The position numbers were made by a program, and so were the translations under genes. DNA of 64,000 nt from Streptomyces sp. SID13031 (lineage in GTDB: Bacteria; Actinomycetota; Actinomycetes; Propionibacteriales; Kribbellaceae). Numbering within the stretch: the stretch's first letter is position 1; every line of letters starts with the position of its first letter. The DNA is taken from contig NZ_JAAGLV010000019.1 in assembly GCF_010548305.1 (NCBI RefSeq), forward strand, positions 1 to 64,000, in the 5' to 3' direction. Of this stretch, positions 36,217 to 44,801 are shown piece after piece. The notes beneath the pieces are model-generated. The model was not told the origin of the DNA. It did no database searches and saw only the letters and a list, made by a program, of their open reading frames with translations.

Positions 36217-36295
36217 CCTCCCAGGGCCCTCAGGCGGGGCATCCGCCCCGCCTGGGCGACAACGCCCGTCCCGTTACGGGGTCAACTGTCGCGAG

Positions 36296-37852
36296 TCAGC
36301 TGGTCGCTTTCTGGACCACGAGGATCTTCTCGGTGAGGACGGGGGCCTTGCCGCCGCCAGACAGCAGGTAGGTGCTGCCGTACTTCGAGACTGCCTCCGG
36401 CGCCCTCGGGTCGCCGTAGATCAGCGAGGTGTCGCCCCAGGTCCCCGGATCGCCGGCGCCGGTCGTCGTGCTGCCGGGGCCGTCGGTCGGGGCACCGCTG
36501 GTCGGCCCGGAGTCGTTGGTGGGCGTCGTACCACCGGGGGTCGGCGAGCCGCCGTCGGTCGGCGTAGCGCCTGGTGTCGCGGCGGGCACCGGCACGTCCT
36601 GTCCGGTCTTCGCGTCCAGCACGGCGGGCTGCGACTGCGCGTTGCCGTACAGATAGCCGTTGTAGAAGGCAGTGATTTCGGGGACGACCCGGCTGGCGGT
36701 CTTCTCCGAGTAGCTCCAGGTCCTCTTGCCGGTCGCGTCGTCGAACGCGCCGAGCTCGTCGATGTCGTTGCCGTCGGCGCCCTTGATGCTGCTGAAGCTG
36801 CAGACCAGGGCGGTGACGTGGTCGGACTTGCAGTCGAACCCGATCCCCTCCGGGGTGTTCGGCATCTTCGTCTCGACCACCTCCGCGGAGGCGATGTCGA
36901 CGGCGTACATCGAGTTCAGGTAGTGGTGGTCGTACTTGGTGTCCTGAACGTAACCACTGCCGGAGATGAAGGCGCGCTTGCCGCCGGTCCCCTCCACCGA
37001 GAGGTTGGTCATCGTCGGCGTCGGGATGCTCTTCTTGATCGCCCCGGTGCTGCCGTCGGCGATCACCATCGACAGGCCCTTCATCCCCTTGGCCTTATCC
37101 GCCGTCGCGCCGACGACGGTGCCGTTGAGCACGCCCGCGGCCTCGACCGCCGGGATCACGACGCCCTTCTTGGTCGCCGGATCCGCATAGACGGCCACGG
37201 TGTCGTACTTCGCGGGCTGGGACATGGACGCCCCCGAGACGCCGATGCTGACCACGTACTGTCCGGTGGAGGTGTCGTAGGCGTAGGACATCTGCCGCTT
37301 GACGGTACTGCCGGGGCCGATCACCGGGGTGAGGTCGACGGTGACGCTGGACACCAGCTTGCCCTCGACCGGATCGATCCACTGGAAGGCGACCTGAGCG
37401 TGGGCCTTCTGCGTGCCGCCCGCCTCGACGCTCTGGATGTACCCGGTGGCGATGACTTCCTTGCCGTCCAGCTGGACACCCACCGGCTTCAGGACGTCGA
37501 CGACCTTGGTCGACTTGACGTCCGTGGCGGGCACCTGCCAGGTGCTCGAGCCGTCGATCAAGCGACCGAACATCCCGGTGTCGTTGCTGTAGAGCGCCGC
37601 CTTGCCGACCATGCCGGCCACGGCGTAGTCGAGCCCGATCGACCCCTCGGACCGCGCGTAGGGCAGTGCGGCGACCGCGTTGAAGGCCTTCGGCGGGTCG
37701 AAGCTGGGCAGCTCCGGGGTGGTCGGGGTCGGCGTCGAGGCCGAGTTCTTGCTGTCGCCTTCCGACGGGGAGTCGGACTTCTTGTCGTCTCCCCCGCTGC
37801 AGCCGGCCAGCAGCACAGCGGCGGCGGTCACGGCGACCAACGGACGCAACAT
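36296..37852 (-). CDS. Lipoprotein with beta-propeller-like body
   Basis: The 518-residue protein has a lipoprotein signal peptide (VTAAAVLLAGC, lipidated Cys at residue 18), a Ser/Thr/Pro-rich linker (about 20-50) and a long body with repeated beta-strand motifs such as RLIDGSSTWQVPATD and DATGKRTWSYSEKTASRVVP, suggesting a PQQ/propeller-like fold. A second low-complexity segment rich in PT/GG (about 425-475) precedes the C terminus. It should be anchored outside the membrane. No family name or ligand is assigned. Confidence 0.8.
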   Translation of the reverse strand: MLRPLVAVTAAAVLLAGCSGGDDKKSDSPSEGDSKNSASTPTPTTPELPSFDPPKAFNAVAALPYARSEGSIGLDYAVAGMVGKAALYSNDTGMFGRLIDGSSTWQVPATDVKSTKVVDVLKPVGVQLDGKEVIATGYIQSVEAGGTQKAHAQVAFQWIDPVEGKLVSSVTVDLTPVIGPGSTVKRQMSYAYDTSTGQYVVSIGVSGASMSQPAKYDTVAVYADPATKKGVVIPAVEAAGVLNGTVVGATADKAKGMKGLSMVIADGSTGAIKKSIPTPTMTNLSVEGTGGKRAFISGSGYVQDTKYDHHYLNSMYAVDIASAEVVETKMPNTPEGIGFDCKSDHVTALVCSFSSIKGADGNDIDELGAFDDATGKRTWSYSEKTASRVVPEITAFYNGYLYGNAQSQPAVLDAKTGQDVPVPAATPGATPTDGGSPTPGGTTPTNDSGPTSGAPTDGPGSTTTGAGDPGTWGDTSLIYGDPRAPEAVSKYGSTYLLSGGGKAPVLTEKILVVQKATS

Positions 37853-37974
37853 CGGTTTCTCCCCAAGTCTCGAGCACAGCTGAACGCCAGCAACTTAGCA
37901 GCGTCAGCGGTTCGGGGTGGTGACCAGACCGATCCGTTGCAACAAGCTGCAAAGTGCCTGATAAGACATCGATC

Positions 37975-38193
37975 TCACCGCACTACCGAGAGGCCGGTAC
38001 GGCGGTGGCGCGGCTGCGGCTCGAGCCGGTCGGCCAGCCGGCGCAGGACACCGGCCAGCTCGTGCCTCGGGCCGCCGTTGCTGCCGTCGGCCCGCAACGC
38101 GTCGCGCTGTTCGTTGCGCCGGGCGCGCATCTCGGCCACCCGGATCTGCTCGGCCACCCGGTAGCGGGCAACCTCGTGGTGTTCGCTGATCAT
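37975..38193 (-). CDS. Small basic protein of unknown function
   Basis: The 72-residue product begins MISEHHEVARYRVAEQIRVA and continues with a highly charged, helical, Arg-rich sequence. ATG 38193 follows GGGAGAAAGC. Similar short proteins with a MISxxH...YR start are common in actinobacteria and have no defined role. It is 65 bases downstream of the DUF4097 gene and probably in the same transcript. Confidence 0.65.
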   Translation of the reverse strand: MISEHHEVARYRVAEQIRVAEMRARRNEQRDALRADGSNGGPRHELAGVLRRLADRLEPQPRHRRTGLSVVR

Positions 38194-38258
38194 GAGCTTT
38201 CTCCCCTCACTGATCCCCGTTGACGAGTAGTGCGGTGGCGGTACGAAGTACTGGTGGT

Positions 38259-39095
38259 TCAGACCCGGACGACGGTGATGTCGCCGGAGACGGTGCGGGC
38301 CCGCAGCATCAGCGAGTGCTCGCCCTCGGCCGGCTTCTCGCCGGGCTCGAGCTCGCACCGGATCTGCCCGGTGACCGTCTTGAGGTCGAGGAAGGTCGGC
38401 ACACCGTCCGGTACGCCGATCTGGACGTCGCCGCGAGCCGTCTCGGCCCGGACGCTGGGGCCTTCGGCGGACTCGACCCGGACGTCGCCGGAGCCGGAGG
38501 TCGCGACCGAGTGATCCCGAATCCGCTCGATGGTGATGTCACCCGAGCCGACCTTGACCGTCGTCGGCCCGGCCGCGTCGCCGACCCGGACGTCGCCGGA
38601 GCCCGTCGACAGACCGGCCGTTCCGACCGTCTCGCCGATGTCGATGGCACCGGAGCCGGTCTTGGCCCGGACTCCCTGCGCCGCGTGCCCGACCCGGACA
38701 TCGCCGCTGCCGGTGATGGCCGCGAGGTCGCCCTCGACCCGCTGGACGCGGATCTCACCCGAACCGGTGGACAGCCGGGCCTCGCCCAGCGGCATCCGCG
38801 CGGTGATATCACCGGAGCCGGTCTTGATCCGGGCGTTCAGGACGGCCGGGGTGCTGATCCGGACCCGGATCTCCGGGCCGCGGCGGACGTTCTTCGGGCC
38901 GTCGACGATCAGTTCGCCGTTGACCAGCTCGAACACCACGTCACCCTCGTCGCCGTGGTCGACGTCGATCGTGGCCTGAGTCTTGTCGCCGTCGGCGGGC
39001 AGGATCTCCACCAGGCCCGACCCGATCTCGATCCGGACCCGGTCGATCTCGCCGGGCTCGCCGATCAACTGGCTGCTGTAGCTCACTGTGCCCAC
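38259..39095 (-). CDS. DUF4097 beta-helix repeat protein
   Basis: The 278-residue protein is built from repeats of the type TGSGDI/VRVG, at least ten in a row (for example ITGSGDVRVGHAAQ, VKVGSGDITIERI), the DUF4097 pattern that folds as a right-handed beta-solenoid. There is no signal peptide, so it is probably cytoplasmic. Its start overlaps the end of the ribbon-helix-helix gene by 13 bases, pointing to coupled translation. Function is unknown; a second DUF4097 gene lies at 46736-47485. Confidence 0.88.
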   Translation of the reverse strand: MGTVSYSSQLIGEPGEIDRVRIEIGSGLVEILPADGDKTQATIDVDHGDEGDVVFELVNGELIVDGPKNVRRGPEIRVRISTPAVLNARIKTGSGDITARMPLGEARLSTGSGEIRVQRVEGDLAAITGSGDVRVGHAAQGVRAKTGSGAIDIGETVGTAGLSTGSGDVRVGDAAGPTTVKVGSGDITIERIRDHSVATSGSGDVRVESAEGPSVRAETARGDVQIGVPDGVPTFLDLKTVTGQIRCELEPGEKPAEGEHSLMLRARTVSGDITVVRV

Positions 39096-39853
39096 CCCTG
39101 CATCCGCTGGCCCGGGCCACGTCCACCCCGGCGCTGTCCATGGTCGGGACCGCGGTCGCGGCCCCGTTCGCGCTCACCACGACGCTCAGCCCGCTCGTCG
39201 CGACGCTCACCGCGCTCGCCCCGGCGTCCGTCGCCGAACATGCCGTCCGGTCCGAAGACTCCCTCGGGGCCGAACACGCCGTCCTTTCCGAAGATGCCCT
39301 CGGGGCCGAGCGGTCCGTCGGGGCCGAGCGGGCCGTTCGGCGCGAAGATGCCGGGCCGCGGCGGCCGCGGCGGGCCGGGCGGTCGGCCGTAGCCACCGCG
39401 ACCGGCCAGCGACGTCATCACGGTGCGCATCAGCCACGCGTTCGAGGAGATGCCCTCGGCGGCCGCGGCCTCGTCCACCTTGTTCTTCACCGACATCGGC
39501 AGCCGCAGCGTGATCCGCGCGGTCGGCTCGTCGGCGTCCAGGGCGAGCTCCTCGGCGGCCGGCTCGACGTCGTCGTCCAGGTCGTCGTCATCGTTGCCGG
39601 TCAGCTGGCTCGGCGCCGGCGTCACGACGAACTCGGGACGGCCACCGGCCATCCGGAGCTCGACCGATCCGGGCGACAGCTCGCGGCTGATCTCACCGGC
39701 GGCGTCGGACAGGGCTGAGATGAGGGCCAGCCGGCCCGCGTCATCCAGCGTTGCTCCGAGGCGCTGAGCCACCGAGCGAGTTTGGTCGTCGGCCAGCGCG
39801 GTGGCGTTCTCCACGCTACGGCGGACCGATTCGAGATAGTGATCAAGTTCCAT
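39083..39853 (-). CDS. Ribbon-helix-helix regulator with collagen-like tail
   Basis: The 256-residue protein has an N-terminal helical region (1-60), an acidic linker (DDDDLDDDVEP), a CopG/HicB-like ribbon-helix-helix (about 108-145; ARITLRLPMSVKNKVDEAA then GISSNAWLMRTVM), a repeat tail of G-P/F-x units (GPLGPDGPLGPEGIFGKDG and GVFGPEGVFGPDGMFG, about 165-205) and an Arg/Gly-rich end. It probably represses itself and the downstream DUF4097 gene through tandem TGACGTCA sites just upstream. The tail is unusual for this class. Confidence 0.8.
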   Translation of the reverse strand: MELDHYLESVRRSVENATALADDQTRSVAQRLGATLDDAGRLALISALSDAAGEISRELSPGSVELRMAGGRPEFVVTPAPSQLTGNDDDDLDDDVEPAAEELALDADEPTARITLRLPMSVKNKVDEAAAAEGISSNAWLMRTVMTSLAGRGGYGRPPGPPRPPRPGIFAPNGPLGPDGPLGPEGIFGKDGVFGPEGVFGPDGMFGDGRRGERGERRDERAERRGERERGRDRGPDHGQRRGGRGPGQRMQGWAQ

Positions 39854-39863
39854 GACGCAATAC

Positions 39864-39904
39864 TGACGTCAGAGTGACGTCACTGTCAACCCCTTCTGAT
39901 GTCA
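39864..39904. promoter_or_regulatory. Tandem TGACGTCA operators
   Basis: Palindromic TGACGTCA at 39864-39871 and 39875-39882 are 11 bases apart, with a near-copy TGATGTCA at 39897-39904. One-turn spacing suits cooperative binding by ribbon-helix-helix dimers. They lie between the divergent regulator and SDR genes. Confidence 0.7.
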
Positions 39905-39951
39905 CCACGGCGTCAGGGCAGAATGGGGGCAGTCGAGGAAAGGGGTACGAA

Positions 39952-40746
39952 GTGTCCAGAGGAGTACTCATCACAGGAGCGTCGCGTGGTGTCGGAGCCG
40001 AGGTCGCGAAGGTCTTCGCAGCGGCCGGCGACCGGGTGGTCCTGCATTGCCGAGGTGCCGTCGACAAAGCGAACGCAGTACTGGCCGAGCTCCCCGGCGA
40101 CGGACACTCGGTACTGTCCGGCGACCTCGGCGACTCAGCCGAAATCCCTTTACTGGTTGAGGAATCGGCGAAGGCGCTCGGGCGGATCGACGTCCTGGTG
40201 AACAACGCCGCGCTGTTCGTCGACGAGCCGGTCTCGGGGTCGCGGCGGATCGGCCATCCACTGCTGGAGACCTCGTACGACGACTGGGTGACCGCCTGGC
40301 GACGGACGCTCGCCGTCAACCTGGAAGGGGCGGCACACCTGACCTGGTGCGTGGCCCGGCAGATGCTCGAGGTCGAGCCCGCCGATGGCGTCAGGCGAGG
40401 CGCGATCGTCAACGTCGGGTCGCGGGGCGCCTATCGCGGCGAGCCGGACGTACCGGCGTACGGGGCGAGCAAGGCGGGGTTGCACGCCTTCGGGCAGTCG
40501 ATGGCGGTGGCGTTGGCGCCACATGACATCACCGTGACGTCAATCGCGCCCGGCTTCATCGCCACCGACATGGCGACCCAGTGGCTGAACAGCCCCGGCG
40601 GCGACGCGGTCCGCGCCCAGAGCCCGTTCAACCGGGTGGCGACCGCCCCAGAGGTGGCAGCGGCCGTCCACTGGCTGGCGTCGGCCGAAGCCGGCTGGTC
40701 CAGCGGCGCCATCCTCGACTTCAACGGCGCGTCCTATCTGCGTTAG
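39952..40746 (+). CDS. Short-chain dehydrogenase/reductase
   Basis: The 264-residue SDR has the cofactor motif TGASRGVGAEV (residues 8-18), NNAAL, the catalytic Ser in VNVGSRGAYR and YGASK (Tyr/Lys, about 164-168), and IAPGFIATDM. The GTG at 39952 after GAGGAAAGGGG is preferred. The substrate is unknown; acyl-ACP reductase-like members look similar. It is divergent from the ribbon-helix-helix gene and may share its operators. Confidence 0.9.
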   Translation: MSRGVLITGASRGVGAEVAKVFAAAGDRVVLHCRGAVDKANAVLAELPGDGHSVLSGDLGDSAEIPLLVEESAKALGRIDVLVNNAALFVDEPVSGSRRIGHPLLETSYDDWVTAWRRTLAVNLEGAAHLTWCVARQMLEVEPADGVRRGAIVNVGSRGAYRGEPDVPAYGASKAGLHAFGQSMAVALAPHDITVTSIAPGFIATDMATQWLNSPGGDAVRAQSPFNRVATAPEVAAAVHWLASAEAGWSSGAILDFNGASYLR

Positions 40747-40760
40747 TGGAGCGACACGCC

Positions 40761-41537
40761 CTAGCTCGTCTTGATGATCATCCTTGCCGACGGAGCCGTG
40801 ATCGGTGCGACCGTGTTGTAACCGGTCACGGTGACCTGGGTGCCGCCGGACAGCGACTTGTAGGTGAGGCGGTCGGCGCCGATCCAGAGCGACTGGACCG
40901 ACGTCTTCGGCATCCCGGCCGGAGCCTTGATCCCGAGGGCCCGGAGCATGGCCTTGTTGTTCATCGTGAGGTCGTACCGGTCCACCTTGCGGAAGCCGAT
41001 CGTGTCACTGGCCACGAACTTCACCTTGACCAGGGCCTTGCGCATCGCCTTGTCCGACTTGGCCGGGTCGGCACTGTCGAGCAACTGCGCGAAGGCAGCA
41101 GCCGCCGGGTCCTTGGTGGTCTTCGGGTCGACCTTCAGGTACTTCCCGCGCGCTGCAGGGACCGGCAGGTGAAGGTACAGGACGCCGTTGATCAGGATCG
41201 CGTGGGCCGCGCCACCGAACTGCGGACCGCTCAGGTCCATCCGCATCGCGGCCGGCTTGTAGGTCTGCGTGATCGTCGCGGTGACCAGCTGACCGTTGAG
41301 GCTCATCCGCATCACCCCGGTCCAGGACTTCACCTTGGCGTTGGCGGCGATCGTCACGGGCGCGAACGTGCTCGTAGTAAGCCGGGCAGGCGGCTTGGCG
41401 ACCTTCGCCGGCGCGGCCGCGACCGGCTTCTTCGTACCAGCCTCAGGCTTGACCGCCGCGTCGTCGGCACAACCCGCGACCCCGAGCAGGAAAGGCAGGG
41501 TGGTGGCCAGCGCCACCGCCCTCGTACGGAGCGTCAT
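40761..41537 (-). CDS. Lipoprotein, LppX/LprG-like (copy 2 of tandem pair)
   Basis: The 258-residue protein has a lipobox LLGVAGC (Cys at residue 23) and a body rich in alternating strands (MRMSLNGQLVTATITQTYKP, ILINGVLYLHLP), similar to the LolA/LppX fold that binds lipids. It is a clear paralog of the upstream lipoprotein gene, only one base apart, with shared motifs LLDSADP, RYDLT/RYDVT and IT(A)PPxxxxII. Transport of a lipophilic ligand is an inference. Confidence 0.82.
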   Translation of the reverse strand: MTLRTRAVALATTLPFLLGVAGCADDAAVKPEAGTKKPVAAAPAKVAKPPARLTTSTFAPVTIAANAKVKSWTGVMRMSLNGQLVTATITQTYKPAAMRMDLSGPQFGGAAHAILINGVLYLHLPVPAARGKYLKVDPKTTKDPAAAAFAQLLDSADPAKSDKAMRKALVKVKFVASDTIGFRKVDRYDLTMNNKAMLRALGIKAPAGMPKTSVQSLWIGADRLTYKSLSGGTQVTVTGYNTVAPITAPSARMIIKTS

Positions 41538-41538
41538 C

Positions 41539-42366
41539 TCAGCGCTTTGCGATGATCTTGTTCGCCGGCGGGGCCGTGATCGAGATCGGCTTGTTGTAGT
41601 CGGACATCGTCATCAGCATCTCGACGCCGGCCATCGAGAACGTCAACCGGTAGATCAGCTTGTCGCTGCCCATCCAGACCGAGTAGACCAGCGTCTTCGG
41701 CACGCCCTTCGGTACCGGCTGGCCTGCGGCCTTCAGGCTCGCGGCGGTGTCGACGGTCACGTCGTACCGGTCCAGCTTCTGGCCGCCGATCGTCTCGGAC
41801 TTGACGAACTTGACGCTGCGCAGGCCCTTCTCCCAGCCCTGGTAGGACTTCATCGGGTCGGCGCTGTCGAGGAGCGAGCCGAAGGACTTGATCTGCGGGT
41901 CCTTGCTGTTCTTCAGATCCAGCTTGATGTACTTGCCGGCGCCGGTCTGCTTCGGGATCGACAGGTACAGGTTGGACTTGACCAGAATCATCTGCATCGT
42001 GCCGGCCGCCGGGTCGACCATGTCCAGCTTCATCGCCAGCGGACTGGTGATCTGCGACGTCGTCATGGTGATCTTCTGGCTGCCGACCGTCATCACGGCC
42101 GTCGCCTTGAAGGACTTCGCCTTGCCGGTGCCCGCCTTCAGCGCCGGCATGAAGCTGGCATTGGTCAGCCGGAGCGGCGCCTCGGCCGTCGGCGGCAGCG
42201 GAGTGCTGACCTCCGGTGTGCTGCTGGTCACCGGTGCGCTGGTGGTCTGAGTCGGCGCGGACTGGGTGGCGCCGCCACCGGCCTTGTCCGTCTCCCCACA
42301 CGCCGCGACACCGAGAATCATCGGCAGGGCGATGGCCGCAGCCATCGCCCGAGTACGAAACTTCAC
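41539..42366 (-). CDS. Lipoprotein, LppX/LprG-like (copy 1 of tandem pair)
   Basis: The 275-residue protein has lipobox LGVAAC (Cys at residue 23), a Thr/Pro/Ser linker (GGGATQSAPTQTTSAPVTSS) and the same beta-rich body as its neighbour (ITMTTSQITSPLAMKLDMVD, LVKSNLYLSIPKQTG). Tandem duplication followed by divergence best explains the pair. It is the first gene of the two-gene leftward unit; a promoter should lie at 42370-42455. Confidence 0.82.
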   Translation of the reverse strand: MKFRTRAMAAAIALPMILGVAACGETDKAGGGATQSAPTQTTSAPVTSSTPEVSTPLPPTAEAPLRLTNASFMPALKAGTGKAKSFKATAVMTVGSQKITMTTSQITSPLAMKLDMVDPAAGTMQMILVKSNLYLSIPKQTGAGKYIKLDLKNSKDPQIKSFGSLLDSADPMKSYQGWEKGLRSVKFVKSETIGGQKLDRYDVTVDTAASLKAAGQPVPKGVPKTLVYSVWMGSDKLIYRLTFSMAGVEMLMTMSDYNKPISITAPPANKIIAKR

Positions 42367-42456
42367 GCTATTTCCCTCCCCATTGGAACAACCAGCGGAT
42401 CCTATGGGCTAGAACCGCTGACTGGGAAGGTAAGTTGCAAGAAGTTGCAGTGAACG

Positions 42457-44604
42457 TCAGCCGCGTTTGACCGAGGCGAGCAGGAGCTGGGCGACGTCCT
42501 GGATCTCGATCGACTCACGGGCCGAGCCGTCGGCCTGCTTGGCGGTCAGGCCGTCGGACAGCATCACCCGGCAGAACGGGCAGCCGGTGGCGATCTTGTC
42601 GGCGCCGGTCTCGACCGCCTCGGTGGTCCGGTTCAGGTTGATCCGGCTGCCGGTCTTCTCCTCCATCCACATCTGCGCGCCACCCGCACCGCAGCAGAAC
42701 GACTTCGTCCGGTTGCGCGGCATCTCGGCGAACTCGGCGCCCGGGATGATCTCGAGCAGCTCGCGCGGGGCGTCGTACACCTGGTTGTGCCGGCCCAGGT
42801 AGCACGGGTCGTGGTAGGTGATCTTCTGCCCGTTGAGCGAGCTGTCGGCCGGGGCGACCGGGGTCAGCCTGCCCTCGCGGACCAGCCGGTTCAGCAGCTG
42901 CGTGTGGTGGATGACGTCCAGCTCGACGCCCAGCTGGGAGTACTCGTTCTTCAGCGTGTTGAAGCAGTGCGCGCAGGTGGAGACGACCTTCTTCGCGCCG
43001 GTCTCCTTGAACACCTCGGCGTTCTGCATCGCCAGCTGCTGGAAGACGAACTCGTTGCCCGCCCGTCGCGCCGGGTCACCGGTACAGGTCTCACCGTCAC
43101 CCAGTACCGCGAACGAGACCCCGGCGATGTTCAGCAACTCGGCGACGGCCTGCGTGGTCTTCTTCGCGCGATCCTCGTACGCCCCCGCGCAACCGACCCA
43201 GAACAGGTACTCGACCTCGGCCAGCGTCTCGACGTCGGTGCCGACCGTCTTGACCTCGAACGGCAGGCCCTTGGCCCAGTCCATCCGGCCGGACGGGCTC
43301 ATGTTCCACGGGTTGCCCTTGTTCTCCAGGCCCTTGAACAGCCCGTTGAGCTCGGACGGGAACGACGACTCGATCAGCACCTGGTAGCGGCGCATGTCCA
43401 TGATCGCGTCCACGTGCTCGATGTCGACCGGGCACTGCTGCACGCAGGCGCCACACGAAGTACAGGCCCACAAGGCTTCTTCGTCGATCACCGCGACGTC
43501 GGCGGGACCGACGAGCGGCCGCTCCTGCTCGGCCAGCACCAGCTCCGGCAGCGACTTGCGCTCCTCGTCGGAGGAAGCCAGCAGGTACGGCGCTTTGGCG
43601 AAGGCGTGCTCGCGCAGGTTCATCATCACCAGCTTGGGCGACAACGGCTTCTCGGTGTTCCAGGCCGGGCACTGCGACTGGCAGCGGCCGCACTCGGTAC
43701 AGGTGGTGAAGTCGAGCAGGCCCTTCCAGGTGAAGTCCTCGATCTTGCCGACGCCCAGCGCGGCGTCCTCGTCGAGCTCCTCGATGTTCTCGAAGTCGAT
43801 CGGCTCGCCCTTGACCATGATCGGCTGCAGCGCGCCGAGCGCCGTACCACCGTCGGCCTCGCGCTTGAACCAGATGTTCGGCCAGGCGGTGAACCGATGC
43901 CAGGCGACGCCCATCGTGGCGTTCAGCGAGATGGTGATCATCCAGGCGAACGAGATCAGGATCTTGACCATCGCGACCAGGTAGATCGCGTTCTCCAGGC
44001 CGTGCTCGGACAGTCCGCCGAACACGCCGGACCCGATGAAGAACGTGCTCGGGAAGTGGAATTTCGAGGCACTGGTCAGCTGGTACTCCAGCCCGCGCAG
44101 CGCCAGGATGCAGACCAGCACGCCGAGAATCGTGTACTCGACGTAGTACGCCTGCCAGGCGCGCGACCCGAAGAACCGGCTGTAGCGGCCCTTCTCGCCG
44201 CGCGGCAGGTTGCGCAGCCGGATCGCCATCAGGCCGATGATCGCGACCAGGCCGGTCCAGCTGAGGAACTCGCTGACCCACTCGAAGACGAACCAGTGGC
44301 CGATGACCGGCAGCACCCAGTGCGGGTCGAACAGCTGCCCGAACGCGGTCACCAGGCTGAGGAACAGCCCGAGGAAGCCGAACGCGACGAACCAGTGCAG
44401 GATGCCGATGTGGCTCCACTGCAGCATCCGGGTGTGCAGCAGTGACTCCTTCGCCAGCGTCACCGTGCGCTGCCCCGGCTGGTCGGTCCGGGCGACCGGC
44501 TGACCGAGCTTGATCACGCTGATGATGTGCCCGATCGTCTTGCCGAACAACGCGACGCCGACAGCGGCGATCGCGAGCGAGACGACGATGGCGAGGATCT
44601 GCAT
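42457..44604 (-). CDS. etfD: EtfD-like membrane iron-sulfur oxidoreductase
   Basis: The 715-residue protein has an N-terminal HdrE/NarI-like membrane region (about six helices, residues 1-240), two [4Fe-4S] ferredoxin motifs (CTECGRCQSQCP and CTSCGACVQQCP, about 300-400) and two CCG-type domains (WVGCAGAY, STCAHCFNTL, HDPCYLGRHN, SFCCGAGGAQMW). It matches Mycobacterium tuberculosis Rv0338c, which passes electrons from EtfBA to the quinone pool during fatty acid beta-oxidation. No etfBA genes are in the window. The protein is shorter than the mycobacterial one, mainly lacking a C-terminal extension. Confidence 0.85.
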   Translation of the reverse strand: MQILAIVVSLAIAAVGVALFGKTIGHIISVIKLGQPVARTDQPGQRTVTLAKESLLHTRMLQWSHIGILHWFVAFGFLGLFLSLVTAFGQLFDPHWVLPVIGHWFVFEWVSEFLSWTGLVAIIGLMAIRLRNLPRGEKGRYSRFFGSRAWQAYYVEYTILGVLVCILALRGLEYQLTSASKFHFPSTFFIGSGVFGGLSEHGLENAIYLVAMVKILISFAWMITISLNATMGVAWHRFTAWPNIWFKREADGGTALGALQPIMVKGEPIDFENIEELDEDAALGVGKIEDFTWKGLLDFTTCTECGRCQSQCPAWNTEKPLSPKLVMMNLREHAFAKAPYLLASSDEERKSLPELVLAEQERPLVGPADVAVIDEEALWACTSCGACVQQCPVDIEHVDAIMDMRRYQVLIESSFPSELNGLFKGLENKGNPWNMSPSGRMDWAKGLPFEVKTVGTDVETLAEVEYLFWVGCAGAYEDRAKKTTQAVAELLNIAGVSFAVLGDGETCTGDPARRAGNEFVFQQLAMQNAEVFKETGAKKVVSTCAHCFNTLKNEYSQLGVELDVIHHTQLLNRLVREGRLTPVAPADSSLNGQKITYHDPCYLGRHNQVYDAPRELLEIIPGAEFAEMPRNRTKSFCCGAGGAQMWMEEKTGSRINLNRTTEAVETGADKIATGCPFCRVMLSDGLTAKQADGSARESIEIQDVAQLLLASVKRG

Positions 44605-44801
44605 ACCAGCGATGTTATTGGTTGGTTACCGGGCAGTCATGTCGGTGTCGGTCTCATCACCCCCCGCGTGTTGCGTCTCACTACTTTTCGGGCGGTGTTT
44701 CGGGCCCGGAGACCGGAGAAGGACACGATCCTGACAGGTTGCCGACATCGGCCGGGGAGGGTGGGAACCGACCTGTTCCCGGCTGTGGAGGATCCGTTCG
44801 G

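Noticed and set aside
36231..36256. GC-rich hairpin after dcd as an intrinsic terminator
   Set aside because: The stem is clear but has no U-run and lies in very GC-rich sequence; it may still end transcription but is too weakly supported to list.
38220..39392. A 390-residue plus-strand frame opposite the DUF4097 and RHH genes
   Set aside because: Periodic GSGD repeats on the other strand create a repetitive antisense frame; no independent coding signal.
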